Positions 8,245 to 17,552 of a stretch of DNA of 17,552 bases are shown here, one piece after another. Position 1 is the first letter of the stretch. Each line of letters opens with the position of its first letter. The stretch is from Eimeria necatrix (Eukaryota > Apicomplexa > Conoidasida > Eucoccidiorida > Eimeriidae): assembly GCF_000499385.1 (NCBI RefSeq), contig NW_013654600.1, positions 1 to 17,552 on the forward strand, read 5' to 3'. Below the pieces are notes generated by a model. The model saw nothing but the letters and a program-made list of their open reading frames with translations. It had not been told where the DNA came from and ran no database searches. Position numbers and translations under genes: made by a program.

Positions 8245-8410
8245 CGTCGGCAAATTAGACTTCTAAAATGACGAGCCACAAATGTTTCAGCAGGCTGACA
8301 GTTTTTCTGAAAGCGAAGAGCGGCACCAGATGCCCCTTGAAGCTGGCAGTACGAACAAATGCTGCACCCACTATCTGTGGAGAGGTCCTAATTATGGGTG
8401 TCTGGTAACA
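8245..8410. repeat. Element B, degenerate partial copy
   Basis: Aligns with the right third of the 409-bp unit and its 3' extension at about 7700-7850: ATGACGAGCCACAAATGTTTCAGCAGG against ATGAGCCGCC..TTTTCTAGCAGGATG, TTGAAGCTGGCAGTACGAACAA against TTGAAGCTGGTAGTATGAACAA, then CACTATCTGTGGAGAGGT against CACTCTCTGTGGAAAGGT. The left two-thirds of the unit is missing. Confidence 0.7.
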
Positions 8411-8694
8411 TCCATATTCTGAGCAACTCAAAGTCACCTCGTGAAGTCTCCAGACCACGCAGGGCACGTCAAGACAAAACGGCGGGCCGATCTTAGCAAG
8501 GAAGGAGTACGTTGACACTAAGGGTAGTGGCACGCTGATGCTCCCACCTTTGCGTCTTCCCCAACTTGTTCCGGAAAGTCAAGCTTAAGAGGGATTTCTT
8601 TTCGTGCTAGTTTCATAAAAGATGTTTGCAACCTCGGCTGAGGTTACGCTATATTTAATGGATTATAGCAAAACCCACAGTCCTATCTAACTTA

Positions 8695-9025
8695 CGTGTC
8701 ACTTATTAGATGGTGAGGCACTCAACTGTTACAACCCGTCGTACTGCGAGTAAGGAAACATTAGATACTTGGCAACTGCTAGAGCAAAATAAGCAAACAC
8801 GGAGTCACGCAAGGATAACGAAAGTGGAAACGTCTCCGATCCAACGACGTTTCCTCATACCCGCAATCAAAGTTCGTAGAGCCTACAGTGGCGTGAACAG
8901 TTTCTTCCAAATCAAGGTAAAAAGAGGAATGTGTCGGAATTCACGATCTGCTGACATTTTGTTGCGCAGTACGCCCGCATCATCCAATATCCTGGCATGC
9001 TTTGCTAGATACACAAATTTCAAAA
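8695..9025. repeat. Element A, copy 3
   Basis: The rightmost copy of A, homologous to 7860-8240 by the anchors listed there. A 113-codon plus-strand frame (8710-9051) coincides with it. The matching part of copy 2 is not open in the same frame across the 90-bp length difference, so I read the frame as incidental. About 280 bp of unassigned sequence separates it from the partial B copy. Confidence 0.7.
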
Positions 9026-9029
9026 GAAT

Positions 9030-12000
9030 AGCGGCAATAACTCTAGAGTAATCTGTCTCGCAAAAACACGCTGCACTACTTCAAGCTTATCCTTCTGAAC
9101 TACGTCACGAGGTCGTTTTTCGTGGACGGGCTTACCAGCTGTTGGCGCAAAGCAGCGCTTTTCACTGGTTGATTACGCCACAGTGTAAACACTTCAGTAG
9201 CGAGTTTGTGTTTAATTCCTGTGTTGCTGATATTCGATATTTGGCACACATTTGTATACTGCCCGACTGGGTCACTTCCTTTTGCATTAGGCGTCTAAAG
9301 AATGACGCGCACTGAAATAAAATCCCGTGATATGCCGTTTTGTACACTAGTGCATAGGCGAAAAGAAATGCATACACTGCGAGTAAATACAGCCCTAATT
9401 CTATGCTGGTTTATAAGTTAAGCTGTCACGGTTGCAACGGGTGCTGCAACGCGCATATACTAAAGAAATGTTTCAGGTAAAACGATCTTTAGCCGATGCA
9501 TTACTAGTGGGACTCACGAGCTGGTGCAAATCGAGCCAAAAAGACATACAACTAGGATTCTACAGACGACGTCTTTTGTGAAAAATACCCAACAGTAAGT
9601 TCTTACAGATCACATGCTGCACCTTAAGACAGAAAAGCATCTACTGTTGAATCTTTACTCGAAAAGTAAGAACCGAACATAAGGTCACTCACCAAAGCAT
9701 GCGCATTGTGATAAGCAGCTGTACCTATCGGAACAATTCAAACGCCCGACACTTTCAAGAGCAAAAACAGACAGAACGTACATCCTTTGGAGGCGTAACA
9801 AGTTTTTCAAGAGGTGAAAAGCCTTTGAGGAGGGCTGCTAATTGGCGAAAAGACTCTAACAAAGCATTTTTTCCCCACGGCATCACGAGTAACCGCGCAC
9901 AAAATTCTTAAGGAAGAATGACAAAGTTTCTCCCTCTATTTCATCAGCTGCAGCAGAAAGGATAACTCCAGAGAATTTTGGGAGAGTAACAACATCTAGT
10001 TGCTTCGTAACAGAATATCTGCACTATAGGCGTCTTACAGACGTGCACGCACTATGATGTTGGCCTCTAGCAGCTATTGGACGCTTCTTCTAAATCAGTA
10101 AATCGCATTTCATTGATGTGTCACGGCATCTCCGTTGTCTTATCTCTACTACTGCAATTTTACGTTTTTCCTGTACTGTGTGAAGCTTACTACCTGGCTA
10201 CTCACAAGTCAAAATCTGGCTTCCTCTATCACAACACGGGAGCGAGCACTTGCACTGTATGGGAAAGGGTTTACCAGGAATCATGCGGCAACGTCACAGA
10301 TCTGTAAAGGCATGGTGTATAAAGGGCAAAAGCTAACCCCTATGGGCCCGACGATGGAGCAGAGTACATAGCTACGTCCTTGCAGGGGTAAACTCTCGAC
10401 AGACCAAACTGCCACTGCTGCAGCGAATATCATAAGTGAGAATCACTGTGGCCACTGTCCTTTCGAACCATCCGCTCAAGCAACGTACAACCTAGTCAAA
10501 GATTTAGCAAAATGATAAACGCATAGCTGGCTCCACCTTTTCAAAATGTAGGACGTGTCTGGACTTTTCTTAATAGCACTGTCGATAAATTCCTGGGCGG
10601 TCTCACTTCGCCAAGCGTTAGTAAAACACGTGGTTGCTTTGCCGGCATCTACACACCGCGGAACAAGCAGTATATTATACGGAGACGGCATTACGTTCCA
10701 GTAGTCAAGGGCACTCATATGATGCATAACTCGCAGATGGCAAGCCTTAGGCCTCCAAAAACACATATAGTGAAACGCAAAGACTTCAGCAGCAAGAATA
10801 CTCGGTTGGCATCCCCTTAAACACACTTCCTGTGCATTAACAATACGACACACGTGGGTACGTCAGTGTCATACAGAACGTGAAAAGAAGCAGTCACAAT
10901 GACACAACACTGCAATCATAAGACAGCAGCATGCAGCAGAGGCGCACTGGAGCAAAGCCTACTTTCTAGGTCCCCAGCAATGTTTCACAGCTCCGATAAC
11001 TCTGGCTGAATTCTACCTCACCAAAAGGCCAAAATTTCAACCGGAAAATAGCTTAAATAGGGGGAAAACCGAATCATCTACAAGGGCTCGCCCTGCTCGT
11101 AGTACCTTGCACAAGCTGAGCGATGAGCAGTGGATGAACTGGGGAAAGTGCTTGAAGGCCAAACTATAAACATCGCGACTTGAACACCATCGGCACTTCG
11201 AACTAAGCACCCAATATTCGGCATAGAAGATGCGTGCAGGTTTCCTAAACAGCACATCATTTGTAAGAACAAGATGCAAGCACTTTCCTAATCATGACTG
11301 CATATTTCTCGCTCTCACACATTGAGGCTTGCGTATAATTTGTGAAACACACTTTCTGTATTTGTAACGGAGCAAGTATATGTTCCACAGGCTCCTATTG
11401 TAGGCAAAAGGACACACGTTTAACGCTTAAGTGATGTTCCAAGGACTCACGAGATCGGGTGCGCTTGGAGCTTACTGGCGCACAGTTTGTTCATCGCAAT
11501 AAGCTACAACATTGAAAACTCCACAGGGACAGCCACGGTAACGTTTCGTGAAGGCGTTCACGAATAGACACAGTTGAAAAGGAAAACAGTCAGAAACGTC
11601 AAACGGGCTGTCGTTTCTGAAAAGTGCGGTAAGTTGCGGACACCCATTACTGTCACAGCACACTGCGGTTACCGGACGCACGTACTTGTGCAAGGGGTGG
11701 CAACTAACTAAAGACGCTTTACTGCATTTTTCTGGTGCTCTCTTGAATTCGACGCCACTGTAACTGAAGAATATGCCGATAGGCGTCTGTGCAAATCTCA
11801 TGTTCGGCTTTACACAGGGGCCAACATGAACCCAACAACATACGCACGCGAACTATCAAGAAGTGCCCACAAAAAACAACTCAGGGTCATTCACATTTCC
11901 ATTTACAAAAAGAAATTTCTTCGAAATAAATGTATTGAAACTGGGACGCTCTTGATGGATGCAATTCGCAGCAATATGGCATTAGCTCTCTTGTAATCTG

Positions 12001-15000
12001 AAGTACTAGGAGGCGCACTGCCTGCCAGAGCAAAGCGCAGCCGCTCCAAAAATTCACAGCGCTTAGCAATAGAGCAAGGCGTCGATAGGAGAACTTATGT
12101 GTTTCCCAACTATACAGACCTGGAATGGAACGCTTGCCAAACGTACTTCCTACGCATCGCCTCCTATTGTCAACGGCACACACACTGAGCCACTCACTTA
12201 CCTCAAACGTATTAAGTCAATGTGCGGTTCCCTCCTCTTCATTTAAAACTTGATAAATACTTTATCTGTAAGCGCAAAGCAATACAAAGGACTCCGACAT
12301 GGCGTAGATGGAGTTTTTTCGTGGTGCTAGGCCCAAATTCATTTCACCAAAGACTGACGATGGCCAATGGGTATTTAGGGGCCAGGCACTAAAGACTATC
12401 CTTCCCTTCATTGTAAACCCGTGTAAATGTAGCAGCAGTCGTCAGCAAATAAATCATACGGACCGCCAACTAATTGTGCAGTTTGATGGGTGCCCGCTTG
12501 CTGGTAGTGCCGCAGCTAATTCACCATCTTTTCAAGCATCAGTTCATCTTTTATATTTTTGCCTTTGTATGCGCAAGACCACGTGAAAACAGTTTATGAT
12601 GGGACGAGCGTGAAGATGCTTGTCTTTCATGATCTTAAGTACTTTGGCAGTTTAGCAACGCCTACTTGTTCGTCGCTTGTGGACGAACCAGACGAAAAGC
12701 CAAGAGCATCCTCACGTTCAACCACAAAGACGCGCTGCGAGGTTTCAGAATGTCGCCGAAAAGTGTATTTTAGGCTTCACGGAAGCTGTCTCAGAATCTA
12801 CAATATCTGCATTTGGTAAGCCCTCTACGTAGACACCGCTATTCTCGGGCGAACAATTGGACCTCTTTAACATACAATCTGATGCAGGTCGACCAAGGAG
12901 TGCACAAGTACTTTTAATGAAAACTAAATCATGTTACAACCAAATGTACACTCAGTATGCACATGTGTGTTGTACCAAGCAATCGGCTTACGGTTAAAGA
13001 CTTGAATCGTTTGTAGATAATCATTGCGCTGCGTGTACAACCTTCCAGTGTGGCCGACTCCGCCTAACATTGCAGTGAATACGTTCATTGCTTGTACTGT
13101 AGCCTGGCAGGCATGAAGCTCTGAGCACTCATACTTTAACGTTGCATGCTACGTACTTTCTGCCAAAATTTCAAGGTGGATTGAAATCTCTGTCGGCAGA
13201 TACAGCACCATAAAGGTACCCTTTTACACAGGCAACAGGCAGGAGGTTGTCTGGAGCAAAATAAGAATAAACTTGCAGGACTAAGAGATGGTGAAAAAAG
13301 GATACGCATCCCAGTAGATTCCAAAAGACCCACATACTAAGTATCCATTAAAGAGCAGTTGCACAGATATTCATTAGCACTAACATGAGACAGCTGCCGC
13401 GCTGCCATACTTTACAAACACCAAACAGTACTATTTACATGCTTGCTTTGTAATTCCAGAGGCTGTGCCCTCACTGTTAATCAGCATTAGACATACTTAT
13501 CGCTTTCATGGCAGGCGACGCAAGAATTCTGTACACCACTATCGCTCATTACTGAGCGTGCAGACCGCTACAACGAGTGTAGGGAGCTGCAACGCATACG
13601 TGGAAAAATCACTTGACTACAAAGACACAAAATCATCCGCTCCTTGCGCTCTGTGTTCTCTTTTGTCCTACTGTCATACCTTCTGCACCTTCTTATCTAC
13701 TCACAAACTGCGATATATGCAATCTGACTCCTGCATACGTTCACTGGTACGGCCGTCGAAAACAGATACCCATACTTGTATATCTCAAGAGCTATGCTTG
13801 CCTCAATTCAATGCGCTAATTTGAAGGCACACCGTTCCCAAGTCGGTTCAAACTAGTCAGCTAACGCAAGAAAACACATAAACTACCAGTGCAGACTGTA
13901 TGAAGATTATCCTACTAGGTAGTTAGCCCTTCGCCTTGCAGAGACTTCTTTAGAAAAATGGTTCTTCAACAAATGCTCTCAAAAGTAAATAAAACGGTCG
14001 CGTTGTTAAAAAGCTACTGGAAATACTTCCAGCTACTTACGTCCTTTAAATCAGAATCGCCCATCCAGCGAAGCTGTGAGTAGCAGTAGCAGACTTTCCA
14101 TATGATGCACTTGAAACTGCAGAAATTGCCTATCATGAGTGTATGACGTTGACTCGAACGATTAATACACTGGCTAAGGTGATTAACGCGAGAAAATAAC
14201 GCTCCGCTTTAGCACATTGTACGGGATTGCTAATAAAAGGCAGTCTGAACCGGGTAGCTCATTGCCAAGCCTCCCGATACTACGGCAGCTTCATCAAGCG
14301 TGCAATTTTGCAAGCATTAAACAATGAATTTAATCACAAAGCAGAAAAATGCGAGAGGTATTCATATCTACCTAGCCCTGTAAAGTCAACTGCGCATGTG
14401 ACTTCCCGTCACATACACTTTCTCCTCATATGCGAAAAGAAATATCACCGTAAGCAAATGTTCGCAAAGCTGCTCTGACCGAGAAAAAAATGCTTACGCC
14501 TCATGAGGTGCGCAGAAAAGGTTCGTACCTCACTCTGTAGAATGCCGCGCACTTTAGTCACACAAAACATCAACATTCTTCTAAAAGGAACTTCCACACG
14601 CGTACGAGATACCTCATTCAAATGCAGCCACAGTAAGAAGTTTAACAGAACGATTCTCTGAAGCCGTCCACTGACAGAATGCTAATCTGTATCTAGTCGG
14701 ACCAGGAAGGCTTTGTACGGGATGGCACTGCCAAAAGAAGTTCCAGACAGGCGAGTGCGTGAAAAAAATTAACAGCATGCTTCACCGAGAAGTGTGCAGC
14801 CATCAGATGCAACAGTGATCTGCAAAGGCCAGTGAGGGTTTTCTCACAGTCACCCACCAAAAATAGCGACCTTGTCATGATTTTGAGAACTTGACTCCAT
14901 GGGGCAGGCACTGTACTCTGTTCCTTGGTTCTCGGTTTTCGGCCCAGCATCACATTGATAAGCTTTTACCCCATTCACATTTTCGGTATAAAGCAGAATG

Positions 15001-15180
15001 CCTACAACTCGAATGACGTCATAAAACGCATGCTGAATCTGGAGCCACGTACGAACGATTCGTTATTCTGCAACGTTCTAACAGACCATTGCTCACTCAA
15101 ACTACCGCGGTAGACTGCAGTGATGGCGAGCTGGCTACCACGTCAGCCTCCATAACCTCTTCACATCAACTATACAGAGT
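9030..15180. other. About 6 kb without a supportable gene
   Basis: Mixed-composition sequence with no CAG clusters and no tandem arrays. The longest frames are on the minus strand at 10476-10853 (125 codons), 11472-11801 (109, Cys-rich) and 11887-12183 (98), and on the plus strand at 12308-12586 (92) and 13465-13824 (119). None shows a domain that I recognise, and none connects to a neighbour by splice sites in a way I could confirm. Donor-like words occur on the minus strand (for example GAGGTAAGTGAG near 12200), but the sequence beside that one has stops in all three frames. A short-exon gene could be hidden here; I cannot demonstrate one. No tRNA-like structure was noticed. Confidence 0.45.
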
Positions 15181-15184
15181 CATC

Positions 15185-17552
15185 GCCAGAATGTTAATGC
15201 ATTTCTTTGTGGTGTTCCAATATTTTCGTGCAGCTACTCGCGAGCTTCTGCATTCGCAGACAGCAAAAGCCCCACTCACATAGCAGATTCGAGCTAAAAC
15301 AAATATGCTGACACAAAGTCCTAACTATGCGAACAATAGCATGGTAGTATTCGCTGCGAGCACTAGAGTCTCGCAGCTAACAGCAGACAGAGCGGCTTTA
15401 CAACCGAATAGACAAATTCATGCAGAAAATACCATACCAACTGAAATTCCAATGTCAACTGTTTGAGGTTATGTGATTAGAATGAAAGTCATTTGCGCAT
15501 TATCAAAAACTAGGCCATGCCTGCATGTCAAAAACATGAATGCTTCTTATTATGGAATTTTAAGGATTTCCTGCAGCTACTCGTCAGCTTCTGCATTCGC
15601 AGGCTGTGAGACCAAAGGTCCCACTCACACAGCTGATTCGAGCTAAAACAAATATGCTGGCACAAAGTCTCACTAATGCGAATAACAGCATGCCCGTATT
15701 CGCTACGAGCATTAGGGTCTCGCAGCAAACAGGCGAAAGAGCAGCTTTACGGCCGAATAGACATAATCATGCAGAAAGCACCTACTGTCTGAAATTTCAA
15801 TGTCAACTGCTTGAGGCTAAAGCGATTAGAATGAGACTCCTCTGTCCATTACCAAAAGCTACGCCACGGCTGCATACCAGAGAAAGGGATGCTTTTCTTT
15901 GTGGAATTCAAGAATTTCATGCAGCTACTTGTCAGCTTCTGCATATGCAGGCTGAGAGAACAGAAGCCCCACTCACCCAGCTGGTTCTACCCATAAGAAA
16001 TATGCCGACACAAAGTCTTAACTTCGCGAACAACAGTGTGCTGGAATTCGCTGCGAGCACTAGGGTATCGCAGCGAACAGACGAGAAGCCATGCTCAGTT
16101 CCGAATACGCATAATCATGCACAAAGCACCGTACATGCTGAAATTCCAATGTCAGCTTCTTTGAGGTCAAAGTGATTGGAATAAAATACATTTGTCCACT
16201 ACCAGAAAATAGGCCACGCCTGCATGCCAAAAGTTTGAATGCTTATCTTTGTGTTAAATTCAAGAACTCCGTGCAGCTACTCAACAGCTTCTGCATTCGC
16301 AGGCTGAGATAACAAAAGCCCCACTCACACAGCTGATTCGAGCTAAAACAAATATGCTGACACAAAGCCCTAATAATGCAAACAACAGCATGGTGGTATT
16401 CGATAGGAGCACTAGGGACTCGCGCCAAACAGGCGACAGAGCGGCATTAGGGCCGAAGAAACAAAATAATGGAGAAAACACCGTACCCACTGAAATTCCA
16501 ATGTCAACTGCTCGAGGCCAAGGTGATTAGAATGACACTCCTATGCCCACTTTCAGGTAATAGAGCACGTCTTCATGACAGAGAAAGGGATGCTTTTCCT
16601 TGTGGAATTCAAGAATTTTGTGAAGCTATTCCTCAGCTTCTGCGTTCGCAGGCTGAGAGAACAAAAGCCCCACTAACACAGCTGATTCGACCTAAAAGAG
16701 ATATGCTGACACAAAGTCTTAACTTGGTGAGCAACAGCATGGTGGTATTCGCCATGAGCACTAGGGTCTCGCAGCAAACACGTGAAACAGCGGCGTTAGG
16801 AATGAATAGATATAATCATGCAGAAACCACCGTACTTTCTGAAGTTCCAATGTCAAAATCATTAAGGCAAAGGCGATTAGAATGAAACTCCTCTGTCTAC
16901 TAACGAAAACTATGCCGCGCCTGCATGACAGAGAAATATACGCTTTTCTTGGTGGAATTCAAGAATTTCGTGCAGCTATTCGTCAGCTTCTGCGTTCGCA
17001 TGCTGAGAGAACAAAAGCCCCACTCACACAGCTGATTCGAGCTAAAACAAATATGCTGACACAAAGTCCTAACTATGCGGACAACAGCATGGTGGTATTC
17101 GAAACGAGCACTAGGGTCTCGCCGCGAACCGGCGAAAAACCTTGCTCAGTTCCGAATATGCAAAATCATGTAGAAAACACCGTACCGTCTGAAATTCCAA
17201 TGTCATCTGCTTGAGGCTAAGGCGATTAGAATGAAACTCCTCTGTCCACTATCGAAAACTATGCCGCGCCTGCATGACAGAGAAATATACGCTTTTCTTG
17301 GTGGAGTTCAAGAATTTCGTGCAGCTATTCCTCAGCTTCTGCATTCGCAGGCTGAGAGAACAAAAGCCCCACTCACATAGCAGGTCCAAACTAAAACAAA
17401 TGTGCCGGCACAAAGTCCTAACTAGTCGGACAACAGCATGGTGGTATTCGATAGGAGCACTAGGGTCTCGCGCCAAACAGGCGACAGAGCGGCATTAGGG
17501 CCGAAGAAACAAATGTATGCAGAAAACACCGTACCGACTGAAATTCCAATGT
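15185..17552. repeat. Tandem array of ~349-bp monomers, seven copies, continuing beyond the window
   Basis: The anchor AAATATGCTG (or its variants) recurs at 15301, 15650, 15998, 16350, 16699, 17049 and 17398, giving periods of 349, 348, 352, 349, 350 and 349 bp. Other conserved words are TTTCTTTGTGGAATTCAAGAA, TCAGCTTCTGCATTCGCAGGCTGAGA, CACAAAGTC and GAAATTCCAATGTC. Copy 1 (left) is the most diverged. Frames of 110-190 codons cross several monomers, but in copies 5 and 6 I count roughly 11, 19 and 18 differences at codon positions 1, 2 and 3, with no third-position excess. Copies 1 and 7 carry an in-frame stop, and copy 4 a two-base shift. This fits noncoding satellite DNA. Confidence 0.95.

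Noticed and set aside
10476..10853. 125-codon minus-strand frame, the longest outside repeats in the middle region
   Set aside because: No recognisable domain and no supportable flanking splice sites. In about 6 kb a frame of this length can occur by chance.
11472..11801. Cys-rich 109-codon minus-strand frame, considered as a fragment of a coccidian surface-antigen (SAG) gene
   Set aside because: I could not find the conserved SAG motifs, a signal peptide or linked exons. The resemblance was limited to scattered cysteines.
12190..12300. Minus-strand exon ending at a strong donor (GAG|GTAAGTGAG) with a good upstream acceptor
   Set aside because: The interval between acceptor and donor contains stop codons in all three frames, so it is not coding.
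15606..17214. Long plus-strand frames (189, 138 and 110 codons) across the 349-bp monomers
   Set aside because: Differences between copies 5 and 6 show no third-codon-position excess. Period lengths are mostly not multiples of three, and copies 1, 4 and 7 are broken.

Overview
The base composition points to a coccidian apicomplexan, most likely an Eimeria species. Two signatures support this: long CAG/CTG trinucleotide clusters that read as poly-Ala, Gln, Leu or Ser, and many interstitial telomere-like AAACCCT heptamers. Both are described hallmarks of Eimeria 'repeat-rich' chromosome segments. The species is inferred. No rRNA, tRNA, CRISPR array or recognisable transposase was found.

Layout. 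1-5450 is repeat-rich. It holds an (AT)n tract, seven blocks of AAACCCT/AGGGTTT heptamers in mixed orientation, several CAG/CTG/ATC clusters and two candidate genes. The first (1911-2537) is an Ala/Ser-repeat ORF whose C-terminus resembles a damaged RING finger. The second (3976-5016) is a membrane protein of the SWEET/MtN3 (SLC50) sugar-transporter family. Its conserved elements appear in the right order, but in two reading frames. One frame change can be explained by a good GT-AG intron; at least one cannot, so the copy may be decayed or may contain a sequence error.

5450-9030 is free of CAG repeats but built from other duplications. An element 'A' (three diverged copies) alternates with a 409-bp element 'B' (four tandem copies plus one degenerate partial copy). 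9030-15180 is about 6 kb of mixed-composition DNA in which I can support no gene.

15185-17552 is a tandem array of about 349-bp monomers (seven copies) that runs off the right edge. Short sequence blocks recur exactly three monomers apart, which suggests a trimeric higher-order repeat or recent conversion between monomers.

Overall this looks like a gene-poor, duplication-driven region, possibly subtelomeric. I see no operon-like system. The two gene candidates are unrelated in function and lie on the + strand about 1.4 kb apart.
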